In this document: positions 1-8,487 of the stretch, one piece after another
Numbering within the stretch: position 1 is the first letter of the stretch
Layout of the letters: each line of letters opens with the position of its first letter
Source of the DNA: an uncultured Eubacteriales bacterium
GTDB lineage: Bacteria > Bacillota > Clostridia > Oscillospirales > CAG-272
Direction of reading: 5' to 3'
Length of the DNA stretch: 64,000 nt
Assembly: GCA_934432725.1 (NCBI GenBank)
Contig: CAKRZE010000002.1
Coordinates: 168,467 to 232,466 of the forward strand
The notes under the pieces: generated by a model
Databases searched by the model: none
The model's input: the letters and a program-made list of their open reading frames with translations, nothing else
What the model was told of the DNA's origin: nothing
Position numbers and translations under genes: made by a program

Positions 1-957
1 TGAGGAAGCGATCACGGCGGAGGGGATCAGGATACCGGTCAGGACAGCCAGAAGCGCCGCGCCGGTGAAAAACAGCTTCTGATTGCCGGTTCCCTGCTCC
101 CCGCTCAGCTTCAGGGGCAACCGCTTCTTCAAAAGCGACCATGCCAGCGGAAGCTGCAATAAAACGCCGCAGCCGACAAGCAGGATCACCGTCCTGACGG
201 TCGTTTCCCGCATCAGGTAAATGCCGTATCCGGCGATAAACAGCCCGGCAGCAGATGCCATGATGCAGAGAATCATCCGGGAATGCTTCAGCTTATAGAA
301 AATCGTCTTTACAAGCGAGAACACGTTGTTCAGCGTCCAGTAGAACACCAGTCCCGCCGGAGACGTATACAGAAAAACAAGGAAAAAGAGTGCCATGGCA
401 TACAGCTGAATCTTGGTTTTCAAAGGACTTCCCTTGGTGAAAATCACGCAGGAAACAAGGTTCACTGCGGTCATGATAACGGGAAGAACGTTGACTGTGA
501 TTCCTGCGACCGTCAGAAGCCCGTCCGGCTTTCCGAGGTCGGAGATCGGACCGAACGAGGCTCCCTGAAGCAGCTGCAAGCCGGAAAGGAACCGGTATGC
601 GGCAATAAAAAACGGGATTTCCAGAAGCAGCGACACCGCACTCCGCAGCACATATGTGGGCTTATAGTGGTTCTGGCGGTAATAGGTCTGGAGCATCATC
701 ATCTTTTCATCGCCCTTGAAGGTCTTCTTGATATGATTCACTCCGTCACGGAGCTTACGCTCCATCGCTTTTTCCTCTTCCTGCATCGCATCGGCGCGCT
801 TGTAAAGCGGAAGCACCAGAAAATTCATCAAAAGGCTCAGCACGACAATCGATGCGCCCGGGTTGCCGATGATCCTGTTCGCCAGCGTATAAATAACCTC
901 AAACAGCAGCTGAAGCGGCTTGAAAAAGATCGAATCCAATATGGTCAAAAATGACAT
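1..957 (-). CDS. YidC/Oxa1-like membrane protein, 3' end outside window
   Basis: An open frame of 319 codons runs from ATG 957 off the left edge, so the C-terminus is missing. The N-terminal 230 residues follow the YidC/Oxa1 insertase fold: a re-entrant N-terminal segment, a first transmembrane helix around residues 36-52, a cytoplasmic loop with KGDEKMMMLQTYYRQN, then further helices. Two points are odd. The arginine of the hydrophilic groove (before the LPL motif of the first helix in typical insertases) is Asn45 here. The protein also continues past the usual Gram-positive YidC length with at least three more membrane segments after residue 235. The next gene upstream, 29 bp away on the same strand, is a glycerophosphotransferase, so a role in envelope polymer assembly is as plausible as protein insertion. 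Family membership is fairly sure; function is not. Confidence 0.8.
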   Translation of the reverse strand, partial: MSFLTILDSIFFKPLQLLFEVIYTLANRIIGNPGASIVVLSLLMNFLVLPLYKRADAMQEEEKAMERKLRDGVNHIKKTFKGDEKMMMLQTYYRQNHYKPTYVLRSAVSLLLEIPFFIAAYRFLSGLQLLQGASFGPISDLGKPDGLLTVAGITVNVLPVIMTAVNLVSCVIFTKGSPLKTKIQLYAMALFFLVFLYTSPAGLVFYWTLNNVFSLVKTIFYKLKHSRMILCIMASAAGLFIAGYGIYLMRETTVRTVILLVGCGVLLQLPLAWSLLKKRLPLKLSGEQGTGNQKLFFTGAALLAVLTGILIPSAVIASS

Positions 958-986
958 GCTCTGTTCCTTCCTTTCCCGCTCTGCGG

Positions 987-2300
987 TCAGCTTTTGGATT
1001 CCGCGCCGCACGCTTCCGGCTGTTTTTCCGTATTTTCCGTCTTTTCCTTCTGACCGGCTTCGTTCCTCTGCGAGGTGATCGCCTCATACCTGCTTTGCAG
1101 ATAGTCCACGGCGCGCCGTGCACCCTCACCCGGATGCTCCCACGTTTCGGCGCGCACCTCACAGCGTCCCGCCGCATATTTCGGATCGGTCAGGCAGCGG
1201 TCGATCAGTCCCTTCAGCGAGGAAAGGTTGTCCGGCGTCAGCTTTTCTCCGATCCGCGGCAGGGCGGTGAAGGTCCAGTACGGCGTATCCAGCCACCATA
1301 TATCATACGGTCCGCGGTCAAACTCGGTATCCGCGTAAATAACCGGCTTGTCATACACCAGTGAAAAGTCAAAGATGACGCCGGAAAAGTCCGAAATCAG
1401 AATGTCGGCACGCTTCAGCACGGAATAGTTGTCATTGTCGCGGTTCCAGCTGAGCCGATCGGAATCCGGGTAACGCTCCATAAGCGAATCGATCAGCTCC
1501 TTCTCGGAGGTATAGGACTGCGGGTGCGGCCGTATGACGATCCGGTATCCGGTCTCAAGCAGCACATCGATAATCTTCCCGCCGTACCTGCTGAAAATCG
1601 CGCTTGTCCCCCAGGACGGTGCCAGAAGCACCGTTGTCTCATGCTCCCCCACAGGCTCGGTATCCTCGGCAAGCCGCCGTGCCATATCATCCATATACGG
1701 AATTCCGATCTTTACAAGCTCCTTTGCGGGCAGCTCGCGGAGCTTTTCCAACGCCCTGACGTCCCGCACCTGATATTCTCCGGAGAGCAGCAGCGCATCG
1801 TAATAGTCAATGCCGAACATATGATATCCCGCAACCTCGCTTGCAGCGTGCAGCATGTGAACATAGCAATCGACATTTTTGGAGCGCTTCCACTGATAGA
1901 CATCCAGACCGGGCGTGGTTGCAAGCAGTACGGTGGCGTTAAGGAAATTCAGCTTGGCAAACGCTCTGTTGTTTTCACCGATGAACATCGGCTTGACATG
2001 CGTCAGTGTTGTTTTGAGCGCGGGATCGTCCTCGGATGCCGTCATATATACAACATCAATGCCGCGCCGGTCAAATTCCCGCAAAACCGGCTCAAACACG
2101 TTCCAATAGCGCTTGTGATCCGAAAAGACCACATACGGGATTTTATCCCGGTTCACATCGACCCGTTTGCCGCCGCTCAGGAAAAAGCGGAGCTTGACGA
2201 TCCAGTCCTTGAGCAAATAGTTCAGCGCGCCGAGCAGCCCGATCAGGATTGCAAACAGCATGCTCCCCGTTCCGGGATCTATGTATAATCTCATTCCCAT
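987..2300 (-). CDS. CDP-glycerol glycerophosphotransferase family protein
   Basis: This protein resembles TagF/TagB-type enzymes, which transfer glycerol phosphate from CDP-glycerol onto teichoic-acid-like acceptors at the inner membrane face. The C-terminal half carries the family motifs RPHPQ and SDFSGVIFDFSLVYDKP, and APSWGTS lies before them. The first 45 residues contain the segment YIDPGTGSMLFAILIGLLG, probably a membrane hairpin. The tail after residue 415 is charged and low in complexity. The start is set by AGGAGG six bases before ATG 2300; in-frame ATGs at 2306 and 2294 are alternatives. It is read with the YidC-like gene 29 bp downstream and is probably co-transcribed. The exact polymer made cannot be told. 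Confidence 0.85.
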   Translation of the reverse strand: MGMRLYIDPGTGSMLFAILIGLLGALNYLLKDWIVKLRFFLSGGKRVDVNRDKIPYVVFSDHKRYWNVFEPVLREFDRRGIDVVYMTASEDDPALKTTLTHVKPMFIGENNRAFAKLNFLNATVLLATTPGLDVYQWKRSKNVDCYVHMLHAASEVAGYHMFGIDYYDALLLSGEYQVRDVRALEKLRELPAKELVKIGIPYMDDMARRLAEDTEPVGEHETTVLLAPSWGTSAIFSRYGGKIIDVLLETGYRIVIRPHPQSYTSEKELIDSLMERYPDSDRLSWNRDNDNYSVLKRADILISDFSGVIFDFSLVYDKPVIYADTEFDRGPYDIWWLDTPYWTFTALPRIGEKLTPDNLSSLKGLIDRCLTDPKYAAGRCEVRAETWEHPGEGARRAVDYLQSRYEAITSQRNEAGQKEKTENTEKQPEACGAESKS

Positions 2301-2782
2301 AACCATCCTCCTGAAAGAATCCGGTTCATTTTACAAAAAACGTATGAGCGAAAGCCGCACGGTACGGACGCCGTTTCCGTCCTTCGCCGTCCGGTCCCGA
2401 CCGCTGCCGCGGCGGGCAGCCTTTTCCGGGGTCCAAAGCCTCCGACCAAAAAAAGACCGGGCAGCTTATCGTCCGAAGCCGGGGCATTCCGCGCCCGATG
2501 CTGACGGCAGCGCTTCCGGCATCCGTAAGGGAGCCGGTCCGTGCCCTGACGGCAAAAAGGTGCAGTGCAGGGACAGTATACCGCAAAAAGCCTCTTTTGT
2601 CAAGGCTGGGACCCTCTGTACCCGCAAAGCCGGCAGCCGTGCGCCTGTCCGAAGCGGCATCGGATACCGGCACCGCAAAAGCCCCCGAAGAAAGACGCAG
2701 CACAGACGGCATCCGCTTCCCGTATCCTCTGAGGCTTTCCCGAAAGTGCCTCTGTTTTTTCGGGCGGATGCAGGGAAAGTTC
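2301..2782. other. gene-free stretch
   Basis: This GC-rich gap lies between two divergent genes. The frames that stay open here have no ribosome site and no recognisable protein. I see no repeat-family copy. It should hold the promoter of the glycerophosphotransferase operon, but no convincing -35/-10 pair was found for it. Confidence 0.5.
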
Positions 2783-2811
2783 TTGACAAGACACGCAAAT
2801 TATGTTATCCT
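2783..2811 (+). promoter_or_regulatory. sigma-A type promoter
   Basis: TTGACA at 2783-2788 and TATCCT at 2806-2811 are separated by 17 bases. The predicted transcript starts near 2818, about 70 bases before the 102-aa gene. A TATAAT at 2812-2817 is also present but its spacing to this -35 would be 23. Confidence 0.8.
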
Positions 2812-2885
2812 TATAATAAGAATATAGTGGAACTGCACAGATTTTCAATCTGGCACCAACGCTTGAACCGGAAAGAGGGAGCAAT

Positions 2886-3194
2886 ATGGAAGATACACTG
2901 GTTGTCCATAAAAACGAGATCATTTATTTCGATGCGGTAAACAAATGTCATTACCGTCTCAACGCAGAAAACATCAAAAAGATCACCTATGACCACACGA
3001 TTCTCAAAAAGTTCTTCGGTCTGAAGAAGGAGCTCGTCGAATTCATCAAGTTTGACATTGAGGATGAGGATATTCCGGCAGAGCTGTACGTATATGAGCA
3101 CAAGGACCCCCATTTCCGCCGCTATATGGGCAGCGTCCGCTCCTTTGTCGATGACAACAAGGTGCCGCTGGAAATTAAGCGTCTGGATGAATAA
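2886..3194 (+). CDS. hypothetical 102-aa protein
   Basis: I do not recognise this small soluble protein. It has no signal peptide, membrane segment or metal-binding motif. It is rich in charged residues (KKITYDHTILKK, DIEDEDIPAEL, YEHKDPHFRRYM) and looks like a compact alpha/beta domain. Support for it being real is good: a consensus promoter about 75 bases upstream, GAGGGA seven bases before the ATG, and a strong terminator just after the stop. It is transcribed alone, away from its left neighbour and towards the acyl-CoA synthetase, so context gives no functional clue. DUF assignment would need a profile search. Confidence 0.75.
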   Translation: MEDTLVVHKNEIIYFDAVNKCHYRLNAENIKKITYDHTILKKFFGLKKELVEFIKFDIEDEDIPAELYVYEHKDPHFRRYMGSVRSFVDDNKVPLEIKRLDE

Positions 3195-3224
3195 TCTGCG
3201 GGCAGAAGGTCTTACTGCCTGAAG

Positions 3225-3299
3225 GTCCCGTCCGAACATCCGCCCCGTCTGCCTCTTCGGCAATGCTGGGATCGGCATCGGACGGGACTTTTGTTTTTT
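3225..3299 (+). terminator. intrinsic terminator with long loop
   Basis: The arms GTCCCGTCCGA (3225-3235) and TCGGACGGGAC (3278-3288) pair perfectly over 11 bp and are followed by TTTTGTTTTTT. The loop is about 42 bases, longer than usual. It closes the single-gene transcript of the 102-aa protein. Confidence 0.75.
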
Positions 3300-3571
3300 C
3301 ATGCCTGCACCGGCTGTGTGCCTCGGGCGAATGAGCGGCAGCAGGACATTCCGGACCTTTGGCACCGGCACACCCTTCCCTTCTCCGTTTCCCGCTTCCG
3401 TTTTCCGAAAAAGAGGCAGGATACAAAGAGGCTGTCAGGCTGCTTTGAACGAGCCTTCGGATATGAGGACCGGATACCGCCTCATCCGATGCGGTCCGGC
3501 TGTTTTTTTATTTTCCGGTCTTTTCGGCGGCAGGCTGCCGCGCAGGGTCAAAGCGGTCAATGCCGAAAACA

Positions 3572-3776
3572 AAGGGACTGTTAAAACCCGGATGCTTTTA
3601 ACAGTCCCTCAAACATGCCTGCCGGAATTCCGGCATTTTTGGTGCATTCTTGGTTGTTTTTCCCCTGTCCCTTTGTTTTTTCGGCTTTTCCCCGCGGCAA
3701 ACAGCGGCGTTCAGTCCTCCGGACAATGCCAAAGGGAGTGTGAAAAACGCAAAACAGGCTTTTTTACACTCCCTTT
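3572..3776 (+). repeat. paired-hairpin interspersed repeat, copy A
   Basis: This is one of seven related intergenic elements. The left hairpin has perfect 14-bp arms at 3573-3586 and 3596-3609. The right hairpin runs 3731-3776 around the loop CGCAAAACAGG. Between them lie an ATGCC...CCGGCAT dyad, a T-rich block ending in CTTTGTTTTTTCGGC, and a GCGGCAAA...GGCGTT block found in most copies. It lies between convergent genes and ends 9 bases after the stop of the acyl-CoA synthetase, so it may terminate both transcripts. Confidence 0.9.
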
Positions 3777-3784
3777 CGCTGTTA

Positions 3785-5497
3785 TCAGTCGATGGTACGG
3801 TCGATTTTAAAGCGAACGATCTTTTTAGAGGTGTTTTTCTCGAATTCCGTATCACGCAGCTTCACAATTCCGACTGCCTTATAGGATACCATCCGCGCGT
3901 TCACCTGCTTCATTTCGGCGTTGAAGTACGCCTGCGCATCCTCGATCCCGTGTGCCTTGAGCGTTTCGTAATCCGGGTAAATTTCAGCGACGATCACTTC
4001 CCTGCCGGGCTGGGACTTGCTCTGTCCCGCATACACAACGACCTCATTTACGCCGCTGATCCGGGATATCTCCGTTTCGATCTCCTCCGGATATACGTTC
4101 TTTCCGTTGGAGAAAATAATCAGATTTTTCAGACGTCCGGTAATATAGATCCAGCCGTCCTCATCCAGCTTGCCGTAATCTCCCGTCTTGAAGAAGCCGT
4201 CCTCCGTAAAGGCTTTGGCAGTTGCCTCCGGGTCCTTGAAATAGCCCTGCATCACGTTCGGACCCTTGACGGCAATCTCGCCCTCCCCGTTCTCATCCGG
4301 ATCAAGGATTCTGACCTCTTCCCCGATGATCGGCGTTCCGACAGAGCCTTTTTTCTGCAATTTATTCCGGTTGCAGGAGATCAGGGGAGCGCACTCGGTA
4401 ATGCCGTAGCCGTTGAGAATCGTAATGCCGATGGCGTCAAACGTATCGATAATGTCCTGATTCAGTGCGGCGCCGCCGCAGATGATCATCTCCACCTTGC
4501 CGCCGAAGGCATCCAGGACGCTTGCAAACAGCTTTCGTCTGACATCGATGCCGACCTTGCGCAGTCCGTTTGAAACCTTCATCGCCTTGCGCAGGAAGTC
4601 CGCCTTGCCCTGCTTCTCCGCGTTTGCCCAGATCCGCTTATAAAAGGTCTCCACAAAAAGAGGAACCAGCACAAGATGCGTCGGCTGAACCTCCTTCAGC
4701 TCGTTCAGAAGGTATTTCAGACCGCTGGAAATGAAGATATAGGAGCCCTGTGAGAAATGTCCGACAAAATTGACCGTAGAGCCGAAGGTGTGATGCGGCG
4801 GAAGCACATTCATCGTGCGGGGCGTAATGGCAAAGTTATACATGCCCTGCGTCATATCCGACACGATGTTTTTGGTGGAAAGCATGACGCCTTTTCCCTT
4901 TCCGGTCGTACCGGAGGTAAAGACAATGGAGGCGACACGGTCCGGATCGATTTCATAGGTATCGTAAGAATCATCGCCTTCCGAGATGCGCTTTGCCCCG
5001 TCTGCGGTGATATCGGCGAGGGAGAGCGCCCCCTCCGCCTCCGGCTTTGCGTCCATACAGACAAGCACCGGCTTCTTCGTCATATCCCCGGCAATCTCCG
5101 TAACCTTCTGCTCCACAGCCTTGCTGTAAAACACAAACGAGCACTCCGCAGATACCACAATAGACTCCATGTCCGGCACCGGAAGCTCCTTGTCGATCGG
5201 AACCGTGACAGCTCCCACCGACATCAGCGCAAAATACGAAAGAATCCAGTGAACCGAGCTTTCTCCGATGAGCGCGGCGTGGCTGTCGCGGATGCCGAGC
5301 GCGATCATGCCGGTTCCCATGCTGCGGATTCTGTCACGCGCCTCGGAATAGGTGATGTTTGTAATCTCCGGCTTGCGCGGGTTTTCCTTCCATCCGATTG
5401 CCGGACGGTCCGGATACTTCGCCGCGACATTGTCCGTCATCACGCGGAAATCACGGAATACTGTGGTTTCGTAAAGAGGATAATTCTTTTTGGACAT
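3785..5497 (-). CDS. AMP-binding acyl-CoA synthetase (long-chain fatty acid CoA ligase family)
   Basis: This 570-residue ANL-superfamily enzyme activates a carboxylic acid with ATP and joins it to CoA or another thiol. The core motifs are all present: TSGTTGKGKG (residues 194-203) for ATP, GYGITECAP near residue 360, TGDYG, the hinge GRLKNLIIFSNGKNVYPEE, and the catalytic lysine in EKNTSKKIVRF close to the C-terminus. It has no signal peptide or transmembrane helix. ATG 5497 matches the family start; TTG 5509, in frame four codons upstream, follows the ribosome-site hairpin and is an alternative. It probably shares a transcript with the GT4 gene 173 bp upstream. Acyl chain specificity cannot be read from sequence. 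Confidence 0.9.
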   Translation of the reverse strand: MSKKNYPLYETTVFRDFRVMTDNVAAKYPDRPAIGWKENPRKPEITNITYSEARDRIRSMGTGMIALGIRDSHAALIGESSVHWILSYFALMSVGAVTVPIDKELPVPDMESIVVSAECSFVFYSKAVEQKVTEIAGDMTKKPVLVCMDAKPEAEGALSLADITADGAKRISEGDDSYDTYEIDPDRVASIVFTSGTTGKGKGVMLSTKNIVSDMTQGMYNFAITPRTMNVLPPHHTFGSTVNFVGHFSQGSYIFISSGLKYLLNELKEVQPTHLVLVPLFVETFYKRIWANAEKQGKADFLRKAMKVSNGLRKVGIDVRRKLFASVLDAFGGKVEMIICGGAALNQDIIDTFDAIGITILNGYGITECAPLISCNRNKLQKKGSVGTPIIGEEVRILDPDENGEGEIAVKGPNVMQGYFKDPEATAKAFTEDGFFKTGDYGKLDEDGWIYITGRLKNLIIFSNGKNVYPEEIETEISRISGVNEVVVYAGQSKSQPGREVIVAEIYPDYETLKAHGIEDAQAYFNAEMKQVNARMVSYKAVGIVKLRDTEFEKNTSKKIVRFKIDRTID

Positions 5498-5510
5498 AGT
5501 GTTGACCAAG

Positions 5511-5537
5511 GCTTCCGCAGCAGCGGAAGCTTCCTTT
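5511..5537 (-). promoter_or_regulatory. ribosome site followed by start-proximal hairpin
   Basis: On the minus strand AAAGGAA (5537-5531) runs straight into GCTTCCGC, loop TGCT, GCGGAAGC, a perfect 8-bp hairpin (5530-5511). ATG 5497 follows after 13 bases. With the hairpin folded, the ribosome site would sit about 13 bases from ATG rather than 33. This is one of nine such starts in the window. Confidence 0.7.
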
Positions 5538-5669
5538 CTTAATATCAAAAACAATACGGCTCTGCGGCGCTTCCCGCCGCAAATCCGGCTGAAACAAAAG
5601 AACGGCTGAAAACGGTCCCGGGTGAAAAGACAGGAGCGTTTCCGAAAAATCCTCCGCAGGGACAAGGGG

Positions 5670-6965
5670 TCACGGACGCTTCATGCGCTGTATCAGCATT
5701 TCGCTTTCCGTGCGGATTTTATTCACTGCGGCAAGCGTCTCGGAGGCGGCGGCAAAGAAATCGTCGCCGGTTTCCGGCTTGCGCGGCGGCAGAGGCTGTC
5801 TGTGCTCCGACAAAATTTCACGGTAGCGGTCATTGGCGTGCCGGATCGCATCCTCCCAGGAAAGATAGATCTCCTCGGAAGCGATCTTTCCGATCTCCTT
5901 CAGCGCGCTGCGGTTTCTGCACGCCCAAAGCACGCGCTCCGCAAGCGAATCCGCATCCTCGCGCACCAGAATTCCGTTCCGCATATGTGCGATTCCCTCT
6001 GCGGCGCAGCTGTCCGCAATCAGAAGGCTCGGGCAGGAGCACGCGGCTGCCTCCCGTACCACGATCCCGTTCGTATCGAAGGTAGACGGAAACAGAAACA
6101 GATCCGCCCGGCTGAAATAGGCGCGCAGAAGCTCCCGGTCCCGGATGGCTCCCGTAAAAATGCACCGGTCCTCCAGACTGATTTCCTTCACATAGTCCTG
6201 AATTTCCGCGCGGTCCACACCGTCCCCAACCAGAATAAAGCGAAAATCAAAGCCGGCATCGCGCACCTTCCGCAGCCCGTCCAAGGACAGCCGGACGCCC
6301 TTGTACCACATCATTCTGCCGACAAACAGAAAAATCGGGATCTGCTCCGGAAGCCTCCATTTTTCATCCAGCTCCCGGACTGCCTCCGGCGAGGCCTTTC
6401 CCTTCGGAAAGTCAACGCCGTTTTCCATCACCGTATACTCCCCCGCATATCCGAGCGAACGGAGGTTTTCCCCCGCACCCCGGCTCACGACCCAAACCTC
6501 ATCGCAGGCGGAGATGTTATTAATCATGATCCTGATGGTGGCTTCCTGAAGCAGCTTGCTCTTCAGCGCCTTCCGGATGTCAATATCGAATTTTGTATGG
6601 TAAGTAAAGATGACCGGAACACCGGTCTGCTCCCGCAGAAGCCGCGCCAGAAAGTTGGAGATCATCGGACAGTGAGAGTGAATGAGCGATGGTCGGAACT
6701 GTGCAAGCTGCCGCATCAGCTCGGCGGAAAAGGGCTGTCCGCACCGATAACCGAAGGCGGCGGGAATCGGAAGACTGGAATACCGGTACACCGGAAAATC
6801 GTAATGGTCCTCCACGTTCGGATACCGCGGCGTTGCAACTGCGGCATCGGCATACTGCTTTTGCAGAACGGAGGCATAATTGACCACGACGTTGGCAACT
6901 CCGTCGATCGTGGGCGGAAAGGAGTCGTTCATCAGTACAATACGCGGACGCTCAGCTGTATTCAT
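5670..6965 (-). CDS. GT4-family glycosyltransferase
   Basis: This 431-residue GT-B fold enzyme transfers a sugar from an activated donor, most likely onto a lipid or polysaccharide acceptor at the membrane. The N-terminus has the acceptor-domain signature DSFPPTIDGVANVV and later THCxM-like SHCPM, with HTKFD near residue 140. The C-terminal donor domain has GRMMWYKG, GDGVDR and DTNGIVVREAAACSCP, the position of the ExFGxxxxEA motif. It resembles diacylglycerol glucosyltransferases more than peptidoglycan enzymes, but that is inference. ATG 6965 is chosen because GAAAGGA lies eight bases upstream; an in-frame ATG at 6992 has no ribosome site. The acyl-CoA synthetase lies downstream on the same strand, suggesting linked lipid or glycolipid metabolism. 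Confidence 0.88.
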   Translation of the reverse strand: MNTAERPRIVLMNDSFPPTIDGVANVVVNYASVLQKQYADAAVATPRYPNVEDHYDFPVYRYSSLPIPAAFGYRCGQPFSAELMRQLAQFRPSLIHSHCPMISNFLARLLREQTGVPVIFTYHTKFDIDIRKALKSKLLQEATIRIMINNISACDEVWVVSRGAGENLRSLGYAGEYTVMENGVDFPKGKASPEAVRELDEKWRLPEQIPIFLFVGRMMWYKGVRLSLDGLRKVRDAGFDFRFILVGDGVDRAEIQDYVKEISLEDRCIFTGAIRDRELLRAYFSRADLFLFPSTFDTNGIVVREAAACSCPSLLIADSCAAEGIAHMRNGILVREDADSLAERVLWACRNRSALKEIGKIASEEIYLSWEDAIRHANDRYREILSEHRQPLPPRKPETGDDFFAAASETLAAVNKIRTESEMLIQRMKRP

Positions 6966-7129
6966 AAAAACATTCCTTTCGTATTCTGTCAAAAGAGGCC
7001 GGACACGCCTGCGCCGACCGCATAAGCCGTCGGAAAACCGGCAGAGGATTCACGTCATCCCCTCCGGAGGCGAAGCCGTCCGCCGCGGCGGTCAAACCCG
7101 CCTTCTGTGCTTTTTGCCGGACCGGCGGT

Positions 7130-7810
7130 TTACTGACGGCTTTTCTTTCTCTGATTTCTGTAGGCAATGGTCAAGGCCGTCAGGCGCTTGATCCCGTGAC
7201 AAAGCAGGATCAGAAAGGCAAATACTGCGATCCATCGGATCAGGCTGATATGAACGATCCAGCTGCCGAAGAACCGGATGGCGAAAATGTCCATCAAAAT
7301 ATAAATTGCCATGACAATACAGACGTAAACCGACATGACCAGTGTCTGAGAAAAATAGGTGAACCTGCGAAGCATAAACCATCCGACGATAATGACCGCC
7401 GAAACGGCAAAATATTTCAGAACAAACGGAAGCGATGCGTTGAACACCCCGTTTTCCCCGTAAGCCGTATGGAAGATGCGGCTCATGGAGACAACATACA
7501 GCACCGGCACAATCAGAAGTCCGCACCACATCAGCCAGAGAAGGACGTTCAGTATACGCTCCAGCCACGACTGCTTCTGCGCGTTTTTCGCAAGCTCCCG
7601 GCAGAAATCGCGGTAATCCATCCCGATGACCGCATCCAATGCCTCTCCGCGCTGCTGGCTCTCCAGTGCCATGCCGACCAGATCGGACATGGTTTCTTCA
7701 AACACGACCTCATTCAGATAGCACGCTTCCAGATAGTGCCTCATTTTGCGCAGCACACGTCGGTTCTCCTTCGAGAGCTGACCGGTAGCCTTTTTAATCT
7801 CACTGCTCAT
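7130..7810 (-). CDS. HAAS-type membrane protein paired with PadR regulator
   Basis: This 226-residue protein has an N-terminal helical domain (residues 1-85, LSKENRRVLRKMRHYL then DYRDFCREL) of the kind called HAAS, which accompanies PadR regulators. Four hydrophobic helices follow, roughly residues 88-108, 128-146, 155-177 and 188-206, with a basic tail. Its start codon overlaps the end of padR by 11 bases, so the two are translationally coupled. In this family the membrane protein is thought to modulate the regulator or signal envelope state; the partner and signal are unknown. The family name is assigned from domain order and neighbour rather than from a clear motif. Confidence 0.75.
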   Translation of the reverse strand: MSSEIKKATGQLSKENRRVLRKMRHYLEACYLNEVVFEETMSDLVGMALESQQRGEALDAVIGMDYRDFCRELAKNAQKQSWLERILNVLLWLMWCGLLIVPVLYVVSMSRIFHTAYGENGVFNASLPFVLKYFAVSAVIIVGWFMLRRFTYFSQTLVMSVYVCIVMAIYILMDIFAIRFFGSWIVHISLIRWIAVFAFLILLCHGIKRLTALTIAYRNQRKKSRQ

Positions 7811-8144
7811 CCGCCGGAACCTCCGTTTTCATAATGTGAGAAACCGCTTGAAACAGCTGATTCCAGCATGCCTCAAAGGACTCCAGATACTGTTTTCCGC
7901 TTTCGGTGATCGTAAAGTATTTTCGTTTCGGTCCGAGCGGGGAAGGAAGCAGTGCGGCACTGATATTTCCCTGCTTCTCAAGCCGCATCAGAAGCGGATA
8001 GATCGTACCCTCTGCCATATCGCGAAAGCCGACTGCCCTCAGATACTCCATGATTTCGTAACCATATGTGGTTTTCTGGCTGATGATCTTCAGGATACAG
8101 CCCTCAAGCGTACCCCGCATCAGCTGCGACTTATCAAAATTCAT
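7800..8144 (-). CDS. PadR family transcriptional regulator
   Basis: This 114-residue winged-helix regulator shows the PadR hallmarks: LMRGTLEGCILKIIS at the N-terminus, TTYGYEIMEYL, then EGTIYPLLMRLEKQG as the recognition region and KRKYFTITESGKQYL as the wing. A helical C-terminus for dimerisation follows. ATG 8144 is chosen because GGGAG lies five bases upstream; the longer frame from 8240 would include the promoter itself. It is first in an operon with the HAAS membrane protein. The palindrome over its own -10 box points to autorepression. PadR repressors usually respond to small hydrophobic compounds or envelope stress; the ligand is unknown. Confidence 0.93.
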   Translation of the reverse strand: MNFDKSQLMRGTLEGCILKIISQKTTYGYEIMEYLRAVGFRDMAEGTIYPLLMRLEKQGNISAALLPSPLGPKRKYFTITESGKQYLESFEACWNQLFQAVSHIMKTEVPADEQ

Positions 8145-8202
8145 ATGGTCTCCCATCCCGGTCCAGTGATCCGGCGCGTTTGCCGCCGACACGTAAAATA
8201 TA

Positions 8203-8222
8203 ACTATATTGTACAACATAGT
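8203..8222. promoter_or_regulatory. probable PadR operator
   Basis: The 20-base dyad has halves ACTATATTGT and ACAACATAGT, complementary at nine of ten positions. It covers the -10 box of the padR promoter, where a bound dimer would block RNA polymerase. The TGT/ACA core is typical of PadR sites. Confidence 0.7.
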
Positions 8223-8236
8223 AGCCGCTTTGTCAA
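8208..8236 (-). promoter_or_regulatory. sigma-A promoter of padR operon
   Basis: Read on the minus strand, TTGACA (8236-8231), a 17-base spacer and TACAAT (8213-8208). The leader to ATG 8144 is about 58 bases. Confidence 0.85.
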
Positions 8237-8255
8237 GCATTCCCTCCTGGAAGTT

Positions 8256-8450
8256 GGGACTGTTTCAAAACCCGGGAGGTTTAACAGTCCATCCCTCAAA
8301 AATGCCGACCGGAATTCCGGCATTTCCGATGCGATCCTGACCGTTTTTACCCCGTGCCTGTGTTTTTCCGGCATTCCCCGCGGCAAAGCTGCGGCGTTCT
8401 GCCGCCGGGATCAATGCCGGCGGGTAAAAAGCGCAAAACAAATTTCCCCT
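8256..8450 (+). repeat. paired-hairpin interspersed repeat, copy B
   Basis: The left hairpin (8256-8290) pairs GGGACTGTT with AACAGTCC. The inner AATGCCG...CGGCATT dyad, the CCGTTTTTACCCCGTGCC block and the GCGGC...GCCGCC hairpin all match the family. The right hairpin is eroded but keeps the GCGCAAAAC loop. It is the only copy lying in a divergent gap, upstream of both padR and the DUF6062 gene. Confidence 0.85.
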
Positions 8451-8487
8451 TCTGCGGTATCCTGAGCGGTGTTTCCGGAGAGAAGGT

